From contig NW_026970632.1 of NCBI RefSeq assembly GCF_963678635.1, positions 1-64,000 on the forward strand: 64,000 bases of DNA, given 5' to 3'. A program made the position numbers and the translations under genes. Shown piece after piece: positions 13,931 to 25,495 of this stretch; position 1 is the first letter of the stretch, and each line of letters begins with the position of its first letter. This stretch comes from Symsagittifera roscoffensis. Its lineage: Eukaryota > Xenacoelomorpha > Acoela > Convolutidae. The notes beneath the pieces are model-generated. The model made no database searches. It was not told where the DNA came from and saw only the letters and a program-made list of their open reading frames with translations.

Positions 13931-14266
13931 AACAAAAAAATTAAATTATATTGAGTCGGATTTGATTGTGTTTCCAGCTACAGGAGACTAAACGATGGCT
14001 TCTTCACAAATGATGTCGGACTACTGAAGCTGTTGTATCCCATTAGTGATCCTCGTCGTATTATGCCAATATGTACCGATCTTAATTACAATGTTTACCC
14101 AGACCTTTTAGGGACGAAAATCGAGAAGACGGAAATAGCTGACTGAACTGACCTGAAACTCTGTATATAAATAGTCTTTTAGTTTTTATCCTTTTTTTAG
14201 ATCTGAAAATCAAATAGTGTTTCTCTGAAGCTTTCAAGTTTTTTTAGAACTTTATTCTAAAACTGT
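12663..14266 (+). repeat. Diverged tandem duplication, unit 2 (about 1.6 kb)
   Basis: Second unit, enlarged by a CA/TA microsatellite at 13,849-13,925 that unit 1 lacks (unit 1 has only a short tacaaataa context there). Confidence 0.85.
13849..13925 (+). repeat. (AC)n(AT)n compound microsatellite
   Basis: About eight AC units are followed by about thirty AT units without interruption. Confidence 0.95.
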
Positions 14267-14560
14267 TTACAAATAATGAAAAAAAAACAATTCAACGAAG
14301 AACTTCATCATTGTCTATTTAATGGAGAGATAGTATATAAGAAAAAAAATCATCAAAACATATTTTCAACAAATATCAAAATTTTACTAGGTACTTTGTT
14401 CTTTTTCTGCCCACCAAAACACTCAAAATTACACTTAAACACGAAAAACAGCGTAGCAACACTTAATTAATTTTGTACATTGTAATTTTTTTTGTAAATG
14501 ATTTTATTCAATCGGAAGAGTTGAATTTTTTCTTTTTTTGATTTCTTAAATATTATCTTT

Positions 14561-14783
14561 TTGAGCGGAAAACCCATATACATTCCAACTTCGATCAATT
14601 CTGGCGAAAACATCTTGAATTGAGAGCAACTGAAACCTAAGTAATTTTCTAAATGCCCGATTACTAGGCTCTGTTTATCTAAATGAAGTGTTCAACTATT
14701 TCCAATTGGATTTGGACCGTTCAGGTTCGTGTGGTATGGGCTCAACCTCACAGCAACTGCACGTGTATCCAACAATGTTACAG
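14561..14783 (+). pseudogene. Trypsin-like serine protease fragments, middle part
   Basis: SGKPIYIPTSINSGENILN (14,564-14,620) followed by a stop, then GFGP (14,708-14,719), an extra base (14,720), and SGSCGMGSTSQQLHVYPTML (from 14,721). The order resembles the middle of trypsin-like domains, where a G-W/F-G segment is followed by S-x-x-L. It is upstream of a much clearer C-terminal exon on the same strand. The frameshift within the GFG segment suggests a pseudogene. After CAG the sequence reads GAAATT, possibly another GA donor. Confidence 0.45.
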
Positions 14784-15047
14784 GAAATTTTGAGCCCTTT
14801 CCGAACACCAAACCATAAAGATGTTGTTTTATAATTGAAGCTTTTCAATGTCTCAGTTGATTAAAAATCCGTTTTGAATAACTTTTTTTGCTAATCTTTC
14901 AAAACTCATAATAAATAAAAGCTCTACTTGCCAAATAAAAACGAAAACGCAAATCAAAAATTGATGAACATAATAACAATTTGAAATTCATTTTTGAAAA
15001 TTGATTGAGTAATTTTTATTGTAAGCAGAATATATGAAAGGGTTTAG

Positions 15048-15361
15048 AAAACAACCAGGAAACTTTTTTCTTCCAAACATCTTTCGAGCCAAGACCGTCT
15101 TATCTGGAAAGCCAACGATGTCGAGAGGACAATATTTGCGTAGAAAGTGCAATTGAAAACTCCAATATTTGTCATCTGGACGATGGTAGTCCATTGTACA
15201 CTTTCAATTGTGGATCAATTATACCAAAATGTATTTATGGAATTGCCAGTTATTACAAACGTCAGATAAGCACTCCTGGACAGTTCTGCAACGGAGGCAG
15301 TTTCTTTGCTAACGTACCTTTGTTTGCTCATTGGATAAATATGACCATGATATTGTTTTAG
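15048..15361 (+). pseudogene. C-terminal exon of a trypsin-like serine protease homologue
   Basis: The frame from an acceptor-like tttag (15,043-15,047) to TAG at 15,359-15,361 encodes about 103 residues. It reads CREDNICVESAIENSNIC, HLDDGSPLYTFNCGS, KCIYGIASYYKRQ, CNGGSFFANVPLFAHWI. These correspond to the C-terminal third of chymotrypsin-fold proteases: Cys before the active site, the G-D-S-G-G-P block, the G-I-x-S strand, and the terminal W-I helix. The catalytic Ser position reads Asp (LDDGSP), so it would not be a protease even if expressed. The exon itself is intact; the broken upstream piece argues that the locus is a pseudogene, but a non-catalytic homologue remains possible. Confidence 0.6.
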
Positions 15362-15559
15362 GTTTTGATTGAATTATAAAAATGAAATATATTTTTACTC
15401 AAGGTATGAGAACACGAGATAACTGTTTTGTGGATATGGGTTGATAATCGATTGTAATGAACTACTCTATTTTTTTTGCTTTGCAAAACCAGTTGCAAAA
15501 CTAAAAATTTGCAAAAACTTCTGCATTACTCACTGCGTTCTCAAAATTATTGCCTATTC

Positions 15560-16060
15560 ATTTTAAAACCCCTGTTTAACCATCTTGCCCCAAATTTGAT
15601 CAATATGCCATAACCCCCTTCCCCCTCTCAGCCGTGGTCACCCCTTATTTTTCTCATTCCCCCTTCAAGTTCAGGAACTTAAATTCAACCCCTCCAACCT
15701 TCACAATGTTCGGACGCCTCCCACAATCCCTCCCTTTCTTCATTCCCCGCGAACCCTTCTCTCCCCTCCTACCACGTAAAGCCCACACATAACTCCTCCC
15801 GTTTTTTTTCGCCATTTCCTTTTTGTCTCGCCTCATGCAAAATTTTGCACGACTTTTTGCATTTATAAATGAGTATTGCTGATTTTGCAAAGCGACCTAC
15901 TCGATTTCCTAACCTTATTTTTCTCAAAAAAGAAATTGATTCCGTTAACCTCTCCCTCCCCTAATGATTGCAGTTTTGCTCCCTTAACCCCCTTCTCCCA
16001 CGACAACAACCACAATTGCCGTTTCGCCCTCTCCCCCCCACCAAAACTAGCCAAACAACC
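15560..16060. other. Strand-asymmetric pyrimidine-rich stretch
   Basis: The plus strand is markedly rich in C and T with many CCC and CCCC runs, unlike the AT-rich surroundings. Open frames on both strands here follow from the skew and show no family. It may be a decayed element or a low-complexity island. Confidence 0.5.
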
Positions 16061-17600
16061 GATTGGTTGCGAAACAATTCAGTTACAGTTTTACCCCATC
16101 TTCCATGATCTGATTTGATTTATTTATTTTTTTTCTCATTGAATCTACATAAAAACAAAGCAACAAACTAGTTTTTTCTCAATCAAAGTTTGAAAAGCTA
16201 AATTTCGATTTTAACTGAAGGCATTATGGTCTTTTAGTTAAAAATATCTTACTTATGTCGTATGCTGGAACATAAGTGTCTCCCAGCCATTCGATAGTAA
16301 TTATAAGGATTTTTTTTAAGTTTTGCTTAGACTATCGATGACTTTCAAATGTTGCGAAAAACCCTCACTTTAAAGAAAACTGTTAGTATCAGTTCAATGG
16401 CCTGATTGTTCCAAGTGCCCATTAATTGAACTCAAATCGTTTTCGAAACTTGAAATATTGACAAACTATCATCTTTAGGTTGATCAAAATGTTACAACTT
16501 GAGTCGTTTATGGAAAAATGAGACCAATTAGCTTGCCTCAATTCAATTTGAAACAATTATGAGTTAGAATTTGCCACGCTCAAACAATTCGCGATTTGAA
16601 ACAAGTTATCAAAGTTTTATTTCCGCCAGCAAAGCCGTCCTTTAGTCTGGTGCAAGCATACTCGCTTGGCAATCCCAAAATTTCCGGTCCAATGCCTATA
16701 CGCAGTCAACTTTTTTAGAATTGGTCTCCTTCCAATTCCAAAGCCGTACATATATATTGCTCACATTTTTTCAAAACCGGAACAAACATAAAGTGAATGT
16801 TGAAAACTGATATTGTTGGAAAGCGCAAGTCAGATGTAAATCTCATGCACGAAGTTTCTGTTGCTGACTCTTACCTTGCACGCAGTTTTGTTCTTTTATT
16901 TTGCCGTACACAAATGGATAGTTTAATTTTTTTGTATATTGATCAAAAACAAGATACTTTTTATAGCTATTTAAAATTATTTTTCTATTAGCGCCACAAT
17001 TTGGAAAAAAATAAACGAATAAAGTTAGGGTTCAGAAGGACTCTTCCAAAAATGTTCATCTGTGTTTAAAAAACGCGCAATCAATTTTTTCTAGGAATAT
17101 ATAAGAGCAACCTTTCCCAGTTAAACCCCCCTTGGTTTTTTCAAAATTTTGAGAAAAGAGGTTATCGCTGGGCTCAGTTTGTTCTTATTTCTTCGGACTC
17201 TGGTTTTTTTACAAGCAACTTTTGATGGATTTTTTTCTTTACATTCCAAAAAACCGAACACTTTTTTTTGAAACATAAACTAATATTTTAACTGCTACCA
17301 ATTTTTGTGAAGTTATCAGGATTTGTATTTCGCCAGTTAGTCCAAATTGAAACAAAATTGAGCGCGAAAAATCAATTTCTCGTATACTGCGTGGCATTAT
17401 CGGCAAACTTATTTAACTCTGAATTCAATTCAAAAAATTTCACAGGCCCAAAATATAGCAACAAATGTATCATGAAAAGGTATTAAGCAAAGCCGTAACA
17501 GATGCGTCAATTTCTACATATTGCACAAGGGTAAACCTTTTGGAACCTTCAAGTATTTTTTAATTTATAATAAAGCCAAAAACATTAAAACATAATTGCC
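16060..17600. other. AT-rich stretch, nothing recognised
   Basis: A less AT-rich patch at 16,625-16,760 has open frames on the minus strand but no recognisable motif. Confidence 0.45.
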
Positions 17601-17608
17601 AAAAAGGA

Positions 17609-17815
17609 TATTACGAGGCCAAACTGTGCGTTTTGTGAACTTCAAGCGGGTTTCGCAATAGGCAAAAATCAGATTTGTCCAGGAATCCGCAAAATTGCTA
17701 TTTTTATTTGATCTTCTCTTCTGTTTTGGATTCCACAGACAAACAGCTAAAACACTGTATTGCTCCAAAACCAGGCAAAATGTGTGGAATCCGGAACAAG
17801 TTAAATAGCTGATTG
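17609..17815. mobile_element. CATTACGAGG-family element, right end missing
   Basis: It starts with ttacgaggccaaactgtgcg. It contains the internal blocks shared with 9,130-9,200 in inverse order (caaaatgtgtggaatccggaac, attccacagacaaacagctaaa). No right terminal repeat was found. Confidence 0.55.
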
Positions 17816-17817
17816 CA

Positions 17818-18665
17818 AAAAATCTGAGCATTTGGAGAAAAGATTTTTTCAATTAGATCATTTCTTTATTTTGTTTTTATTCACTTCTCTAGGCTCAAGT
17901 GGCATAAGAGTCACATCAAAGTTGCATCGATTTTTTTTCAGCCCTACAGGCTGGTTAGCTGAATGCATCTTCCAATTTAAGAAGTCAACCGAATCAAATC
18001 TGAAAAACATTGTGAAACAGACTTCACACTTGAACGATAAATGGATTGTTCACCGAGCAAAATAGAATTTAAAAAAAATTTGTAAAATCTAAAAATTTTT
18101 CTCATACAAAATTGGTGCACGAAACTAAATAACATCTTACAAAGTGTCTGAGGTAGTTTATGATGAAAAAATAAAAAACCTACCTCCAGTTGAAAAATTG
18201 TTTTACAATGATAACTTTGCGTTTTTTAATTCATTTTCTGTTTTTTCACCTAGCTTAAAATTCGTTTCAATTCTTTCAAAGCCAATTCAGCTTATGCTTG
18301 CAGTTTGAAAGGAAGAAGAATATAGGAAAATACAATAAAAATATTTATCCCAAGTTAGTCACTTTCAAACTTTAGAAAAGATGATATCGTTTTTTGGAGT
18401 TGAGGGTATGCAGATCTTTCAAATTTATTGAAATTTCCGTCAGTTAATGATGATTAATGAATTGGTTTTTATCTTGAGAAAAAACCGGTTGCTGTATGTT
18501 TTAATCTGGTTGAGAAAACTCAAAAATAATGACATTGATTTATTTTAAAAAATTTATTCAGTATTTTTAATGTTTTTCTAATCTACAAATTTTTTATAGT
18601 GCAAAAGACTATATTAGGTGAAAAACTTCAAAAAATTGCTATTTTGTAATTGGTTCGCATTTTGC
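17818..18665 (+). repeat. Diverged tandem duplication, unit 1
   Basis: aaaatctgagcat...cacttctctaggctcaagtg, then the tcacctagcttaaa...gccaattcag block, then gcaaaagactatattaggtg recur in the same order in 18,838-19,350, which lacks about 300 bases in the middle. Confidence 0.75.
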
Positions 18666-18837
18666 CAATCTGCTTCGACTTGAAAAACTGAAAATATTAT
18701 GAACAACTGTGATTTCGAAAATATTTTCGGTGAAAGAGATTAGCCTTTCAAACAATTTTTTTTTCAGATCTTGAGCTGCTTGCACAAACAATCTAGTGTT
18801 TTTGTTTTCAATTGGAAAATAAGCTATATACTTGATG

Positions 18838-19350
18838 ACAGAAAATCTGAGCAGTTTAAAGAAAAGATTTTTTCATAAAGATGTTTCTTCGTTTTGTTTT
18901 AATTCACTTCTCTAGGCTCAAGTGGCGTTTTTCAACTCGTTTTCTGTTCATTCACCTAGCTTAAACCTCGTTTCAAGTCCGTCAGAGCCAATTCAGTTCA
19001 TGCTTGTAGTTTGAAAGGAAAAAAAAATAGGAAAATAAAATTAATTTAATTTTCCCGAAATAACCATTTTCAAACTTTAGAAAAGATAATATCGTTTTTT
19101 TTTTTGGAATAGAGGGCATACATATCCATCAATTGTATTGAAAACTCCGTCATTTGTTGATGATTGAAAACTTGTTTTTTGTCTTGAGAAAAAACGGTTG
19201 CTGTATGAATTTATTTGGTTGAGAAAACTCGAAAGTGATGAAACTATTTTATAAAAAAAATGATTCAGTGTCTTCAATGTTTTACTGATCTACTCATCTT
19301 TTGTATTGCAAAAAAACTAGATTAGGCGAAAAACTTCAAAATTTGCTATT
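18838..19350 (+). repeat. Diverged tandem duplication, unit 2
   Basis: Shorter partner of 17,818-18,665, with cacttctctaggctcaagtg at 18,905. Confidence 0.75.
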
Positions 19351-20035
19351 CTCTCTTATGGTTGTCAGAAAATGGAATCTTCCGACTTTTTTATTGGAAA
19401 ATTTACTAGAAAATAATTCAGACCAGCAACATTTGGTTTAGAGTCCGAATTATTATCAATATGACTTCAATGTGTAATCACATTTAAAACCCTACAGTTT
19501 TTTGTTCATATAGCCATAGTTGGCTGGAAAAATTTAAGAAATGAGGTCTAGTCCCCATTTCTTTCCTACTCTCGATAAGTGGCAGTGAAAAACTCATATG
19601 AGATTGCTTTAACCTCAGGATAGTCAGGCATAAAGGTCCATAAACGACTTAATAGATGATAAATATATCTTATATTGTTGTCGCGACTTTTTTTGGAAAT
19701 TTCAGGGCGGGGCATTTGAAAATCTCTAAAAATTTTCAAAATTAATTTTTAAGTAATTCTGAGGGAATTCTGATCATTTAGGGCTTTGCTTGATGAAGGC
19801 AGTTTTGTTTCATCGATTCTTTTACACGCAATTTCGTACCATCTTATCGGGCAAAAAAAGAGTGCGAAAGAAGAAACAGGTTGATTATTATTTTTGCAAA
19901 ATGTAATTTTCGTTTGACTTTTATAAGTGTATACAGATACGTTGAACCTTAGCCAGCTTTCTTTATGTTAGGAACATTGCAAATTTTGCTTGATTTTCAG
20001 CATATCGAAGCTTAAGTTGATATTTTGAGGATTCC
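19351..20035. other. AT-rich stretch, nothing recognised
   Basis: No gene or element supported. Confidence 0.5.
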
Positions 20036-20039
20036 ACGG

Positions 20040-20345
20040 CAGGGGCGGATCTAGATGAGGGATGATTTATGCAACGTTTTAGAAAATTTATCAACCTCTT
20101 TTAGGCTGACTCATTTGAGTTTATGGGCTACCCGGAGCACAAAAAAGACCCTGTTTTAGCCAAACATTCTGCGCCGCAGGCAGGCAAAGTTTTGAAAAAA
20201 ATAGGTCAATTAAAAAATTTTTGGACCTTTTTCGGACAATTTGGTTAAGTAATTGCCTTTTTTCGGCGCGCGCTCCCCCCTCAAAATTACTAAATATAGC
20301 GCCAAGGCGCCTCTAGAAAATTTTTAGGTTTCGTCAACCTAAAAT
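20040..20345. mobile_element. CAGGGGCGGAT-ended element, second family member
   Basis: Starts CAGGGGCGGATCTAG. The part at 20,258-20,335 (ggcgcgcgctcc, agcgccaaggcgcctctaga) matches the reverse complement of 61,385-61,500 in intron 2 of the cathepsin gene. The opposite end is not recognisable. Confidence 0.4.
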
Positions 20346-20651
20346 AGATGTCTGAACTTTGTACCATTTGGGTCGTCAGGGATACAAGTTTCATCATGGA
20401 GACAATTTTATGATACATGCATTTTGTTATTAATAAATACAAAATTTTGGTTAGTAATCTCAATTTCAACGTTATATTTTCTCCACGGATTCCCTAGACA
20501 TACTCACACAAAAGTTCGCCGAGCAAAAAAAACTTACTGCTAATTTTTATTGATCAAAGCCAATTTTTCTTTCTCCGCAAAATGACGTATCCGATTTTGT
20601 CAGAAATAAGAAAAAAAATTATTCCGAAAGACTTTTGAATTTTTTGTATAA

Positions 20652-20831
20652 ATGGCCACAACCTTGCATTATTTTCTTGGAACGCTTTTGGAAAGCATAC
20701 TTGCTAGACAAATACCATGGCAAAACTTTATCAGCTTTGAAACAGCAAAACTAATCCGTTTCCTAGTAGACATGAGATTAAATGTTTTTCTTGAGTTTTT
20801 GATGATGGGTGTTGACATTGTGAACTTATAA
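20652..20831 (+). pseudogene. Possible N-terminal fragment of a second serine protease homologue
   Basis: The 59-codon frame contains LARQIPWQNFISFETAKL. It resembles the mature N-terminus of trypsin-like proteases, where P-W-Q precedes the first strands. No I-V-G-G activation site and no T-A-A-H-C block can be seen. The call rests on that motif and on related fragments to the right. Confidence 0.35.
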
Positions 20832-21101
20832 TACTTTTTAATCCAATTTAAACCCATCGCACATACATTTGAATTTCTTGTATGTTTTAGCGGGAGCTTC
20901 AATCTCATTTCTAACCGACTGAATATATGACCTGGAAGTGCCAGGAAAATGTTTTTCTTGCTACGATTTTGTAAGTTCTTGACGAGTCTTGTTACATGGG
21001 TAGTCTAAAATTAACTATGAAAATGGCAAAGTTTTTGAAACTCATTTGGTTGGATAATGCTTTTTTCCCATATTTCGTCGCGTTGATTTAATTGGTTAAG
21101 T

Positions 21102-21230
21102 ATGTGTCTAGGAAGCCCTATTATTTGGAACAAGCTGGGATTCAACTCGGCTTCATTGGAAGGTGACTTAAGTAAAGAAGACAACATTAGCGTAGAAAGT
21201 GCTATTGATGGTATTCTTGTGATAGGTTGA
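21102..21230 (+). pseudogene. Second serine protease homologue, pre-active-site fragment
   Basis: KEDNISVESAIDGILVIG is clearly related to REDNICVESAIENSNIC of the first locus, and the bases upstream keep a similar spacing (FNSASLEG against SYLESQ). The Cys is Ser and the frame stops at 21,228, where the homology ends. Confidence 0.5.
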
Positions 21231-21420
21231 TTTAAAAACACATGAATAGCTGAAATTTTTTTTTCGGATTTAATTAACAAACACTCCCTTCTCTCTAAAA
21301 AATTTCCCAAAGAAAAGTTGAATCGAAGTCGGATTTTTGTGCTAAGGGTAGTTTTTTTCTTCCGACCAGTTTCGACCCTTGACCTAGCCATTTTTGACGG
21401 AACTTTTCATCTCAATCAAA

Positions 21421-21831
21421 AGGCATTGTTGTCTTGAGCTTAAATTTGAAAAAAAAAACTTTACCTGTGATCTTGTTCTTGTCAAGTTATTGGAGATTAC
21501 AGATTGCCATTTGGCCAATTTGAGCAATTAACGCGCGATTTATTTTGTGATATTAACGCGTAAGCGGAGATTCAATGAGTCTAATAGGAAATCGTTCCAA
21601 ACTGGTTGAAGGGAACGTGTTGGCAATAATTGATTTGTTATTAGGAAAGGCAACTGTCTTTTTGTACTTTATATGGCGTGAGGGGGGGGGGGAGATTTTC
21701 ACAAAAAAAATCAAGCTTTAATTTTATCGTTTCACTAAAAATAATTTTTTTTTGTTATTACGGCTCCCTAGACCCTAAAAGGCAGTCGGAACATTCAAGG
21801 CATCGCAACGAAACGAGCAGTCTTGTTTATT
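21421..21831. mobile_element. Dispersed repeat ending in CGAGCAGTCTTGTT, copy 4
   Basis: Contains ttgagcttaaatttgaaaa, acctgtgatc, gcgtaagcggaga and aaaggcagtcggaacattc, and ends acgagcagtcttgttt. It mirrors 6,025-6,430 in reverse orientation and lies between the two halves of the serine protease remnant. Confidence 0.55.
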
Positions 21832-21849
21832 ATTTCAAAATGAGTTAAT

Positions 21850-22200
21850 TTACACCCAGAGATGAGTGTTTTTAATCAATATTGTAGAGCAAAAGATTTT
21901 TTCGTTTCTGCATTTTCCAGAGGATATTAACTAGAACAGTAATCCCCAGAGCATATATGGATCAGCTTATTGTATTTGGATCTTGAAAACCAACGTATTT
22001 CATTAGAAGGTGTTGGGTTAAGTATGTTATAACTGGATCTACTGAAGGTAATTTGACCCCCAAAACATTGGCGAGCTCTTAATTCAGTTGAAACAAAAAA
22101 AAACCAGTTTGAGCCACAAAAACGATGAAGTTACACAAACTGCTGTTGGTTTCGGACCAATTCGTAAATCTGGAAACCTGTTGGTTTAGAACCTAAAAAC
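21850..22200 (+). repeat. Dispersed repeat also present at 40.16-40.49 kb
   Basis: Partner of 40,160-40,487: gcatatatggatcagcttat, the wording around ttcattagaaggtgttgggtta, and gttggtttcggaccaattc are shared. Confidence 0.6.
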
Positions 22201-22695
22201 ATTCAATTATTGTCTCAAGCCTTAAGAAAACAAATGAAAATCATACAAAACATCCCAAGGCGATAGAATTAGTTTCAATCACTAATTAAGATTTTTACCT
22301 TTGCCACTGACTTGTTCAAACATTTTTTTTTCAATATCGATATTTATTTTTTTTTCGACTATCTTCCTTATTATTAAACATTTAAGCTGCACTCTATAAT
22401 TTCTAAATTGTTTGTTTTTGTTAAGAGATCCTATAAATTTTAAAGGAGTGCTTTTTAAGTTGTAATAGCTAAATGCTTCTGTTTTATCAAAAAGGTCATT
22501 TTTATTAAGAAAACATATTTTTTTTCTAAAAAAAACATGATTTTTCTAAACAATGCAATTCTGTCTCGCGAAATTTTATACTTCCGTTTTTTTTTCATTT
22601 TTAATTTTGAAACTTTATATGAAAACCATAAATATAAGGAATATGTTTATATAGATATTTGATCTACAGATTCTTCTATTTAAAATACAACCAAA

Positions 22696-22878
22696 CTAAG
22701 ACGCAAGTTTTTGTCATTTGGATGTGGCATCCCACTAGTTACGTTTCATTACGTACCTCTTACACCGAAAAGTCTTTATGGAGTGTCGAACCACTACAAA
22801 GGGCTGAGAATCGCTTCAGGAGTCATTTGCAATGGAGACCTTTCCTTTGCCAGAGTGCCCAGATTTCAAGGCGGCTGA
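22696..22878 (+). pseudogene. Second serine protease homologue, C-terminal fragment
   Basis: GCGIPLVTFHYVPLTPKSLY, GVSNHYKGLRIASG and VICNGDLSFARVPRFQGG align along their whole length with the C-terminal exon at 15,180-15,340. The active-site block is further changed (GCGIPL), and a stop replaces the terminal W-I helix. About 1.45 kb of unrelated repeat sequence separates it from the fragment at 21,102-21,230. Confidence 0.55.
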
Positions 22879-23043
22879 TATTTTGTATATTTAAGAAAAT
22901 ATGAAAGTTTTTATGCCTTTTTACCAGTCTGTACGTCGTTACGAAAATGAGCTCCAGTTTCAAATACATTCACTACAATCGAGTTTGCAGGCTTCTTTTT
23001 GAAAAATTGTTTAAAGAATACTCTCCCCTTAGAAAATTCTGTA

Positions 23044-23236
23044 CATTACGAGACCAAAACTGTGCACTCGATATGCGCACAATTTTGTGTCTTTATGTTC
23101 CTGGATTCGAGAGACAAGTCTTTATAAATGTTAAAATTTTGTCGGTACAATCAAAGAGAATGAAAGAACAAAAGAGAGCATCCTTGTTGCGGAATCCGCC
23201 TATACTTCCAAAAATACACCGTTTGGCTTCGTAATG
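23044..23236. mobile_element. Short TIR element (193 bases), CATTACGAG family
   Basis: The left end is CATTACGAGACCAAAACTGTG and the right end, inverted, is CATTACGAAGCCAAACGGTG. At under 200 bases with no coding capacity it is MITE-like. No target duplication longer than two or three bases is visible. Confidence 0.7.
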
Positions 23237-23239
23237 TTT

Positions 23240-24010
23240 GATAGAAACGGATTGAAACTAACTTTACCAATTTTCGCAATTCAAATTGTTGAGTATCCAT
23301 AGTTAACATTGATAATCCGCCAGTTAGAATTGCAATTCTGTAGTAAATTGTGAAATCTTGTTAATCAATTCTTTTTGCTTTGAATATTTATCAAAAACTT
23401 TGTATTAATTACTAACCCGCATCTGCAACTGAATTAGCATAGGCTTGATAAAAACGAACTAATTGTATTTTAAGTCATCTCTACGAGTTTGGTATAAAAA
23501 CCAAAGTTCTGTTTTGTTCTTAATTATGTTTTCATGAGCGCTTTTTATCAACATTTCTGTAAATTCTTATCAAATTTTTGCATCAGTTTCATATTCAAAT
23601 AAACTTGCTCAATGTTGGTTCTGGACTTCGTTTTCTGACTCCTTTTTGTTGAGAACCTTATACTCAAGTATTTTACAAAAATAGAGTTTGCCTTTCAGGC
23701 TACCACTGGGTTTGCTTCCCAAGACACTATAATCGCTTACTTGTGATTTACTTGTCGCCTCATTAACTCTTTAAAAAACCCTGGGATGAAAAAGTAAGTG
23801 TGGAAAAAATAAGCTTGCAAAAAACTTCACAACACTTTCAATGAAAAATTTTTTATGTTTCCACGACTGTACAAAATCATCGCGCGATAGCTAGCTAACC
23901 TGTTTAAATTTTTTTAGTTTCTGGGTAGGTGAATTAACCTTAACAAGGATCAAGAAAAACAATCGAGCTAGTAAAGTAACCTTCCCAGCACTTTGGTACA
24001 ACCAGTGAGA
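23240..24010. other. AT-rich stretch, nothing recognised
   Basis: No gene or element supported. Confidence 0.5.
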
Positions 24011-24014
24011 AAGT

Positions 24015-25165
24015 AGACTAATTTTCCCAAGATTTCAGAAAAACCGTTGCTTAAAAAAAACGAGCTTGCCAACAACACTTCGATAAAAAAAGTATTTGGG
24101 TCCATCCATGAGAATTGCAAAAAAGTATATATTTACATTAATTCATATAATCTTTTTTTTTTAGTGAAGTGTTTTGAAATAACGAATTTTTGAACAGGAT
24201 CTTCATACACTTTTTCTATTTAAGCGAGATAATTAGGTTTGAGCCAGTGTGCTGTTTTTGCAAAGAATTCATCAAACTCATTCAGCCATTAAGAACTATT
24301 GGGTAGACTGCTGGGATAAAAAGTATTTGTTCAGACCTTTGAAATTGAAAAAACTGGCAGCATATCGAGTACCCTCTCATGTGACAAACTCACGAGCTTA
24401 CCTCCTTTCTATATCTAACATTTGAGGCTTATTTAATATTGCATACTTTTCTATTGCAAAAAAGTTACAAGCAAGCAGGAATGAAATGCACTCATGCTTC
24501 TGTTGATTTTAGTAATTTTTTTTTCCATTTTGTGGATATGAACAATTTGAATAAAGCTTGACTTGACAAAATCATTTGACGCAGTAGAACGCTAGTTTTT
24601 GGTATTAGGGGAGTCATTCAGTACCAATTGAAAAACTATTTAAGCAATTGATGGCAACTTGTGTTTACAAATATTTAAATCCCGACCGTTATCATTTCCT
24701 TGAAGATCTCCGACAAAAAACTTCTGTTTCTTTTTATTGTTTACTCTTTGTCTAATGGTTGGCTACAAAATTGAATTTTTCGCCAATGCCATGAAAAAAA
24801 ATCAGATGAAAAATTTGTTTTGCAAATTTTTGCTAAAACCCTTGCAAAATCGGCACAATAGTTCAAATTAACGGCCTCACAGTGATCAAAAAATTTTAAG
24901 TTTGCATTAAAGAAACCATTGTTTTGAAAAAAAAAGTTTACCAAAAACAATTTAAGTGAAAGAATATAAAATTGTGGTATTTTTGCAAATATCAGAAACT
25001 CCCTCGAAAGTTTCTATAACAAACTGTGGTCTCGAGGATATTTTTTAGTAAACCAAAGGTGCAAGTGAATTTTCGGGAAATTTAGCTTACTATCCCCCAA
25101 AAAATTCTCAGTTGAACGTTTTATCAAAAAAGATAAGTGAAAAACCTTATGACTACTGTCCTTAA
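24015..25165. repeat. Flank-block repeat, copy A
   Basis: It matches 25,556-26,425 in order. Shared pieces include the caacaacacttcgataaaaa stretch (24,071 and 25,611), the (a)aacggcctcacagtgatcaaa stretch and tagcttactatcccccaaaa near the end. Confidence 0.75.
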
Positions 25166-25495
25166 TTAGAATATACATAAATTTCTCTTTCAAGTTTTTT
25201 TGAAACCTTGGCTGAAGGAGGTTCACCAAAAAAATTTTAACCTTTTTGTTTTTGATGCAAACTTGAACTATTTTAACTATCGCTTTTTCAACGCAAACCT
25301 GATCATAATATGCGAACGTTTTTTGACAAAAACATTGAAACAAACTTTTATTTTCAGGGAAACTTTTAATCCAACTCATAAAAAGTCGCCTTTGAATTGC
25401 TTAGACTATCCGAACTCAATCAGCTATATCTTTTTCCGGTAATTTGTCATAATAGACAAAATGTCACTTAGATTCATAAAAAGAAACCGCAACTT

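Noticed and set aside
14988..15194. Minus-strand frame with NPFIYSAYN, resembling the NPxxY motif of G protein-coupled receptors
   Set aside because: The plus strand of the same DNA encodes a much longer and better supported serine protease exon; the rest of the minus frame has no receptor features.
15654..16118. Open frames on both strands in the pyrimidine-rich island
   Set aside because: Length is explained by the C/T skew, which depletes stop codons; no recognisable domain or splice context.
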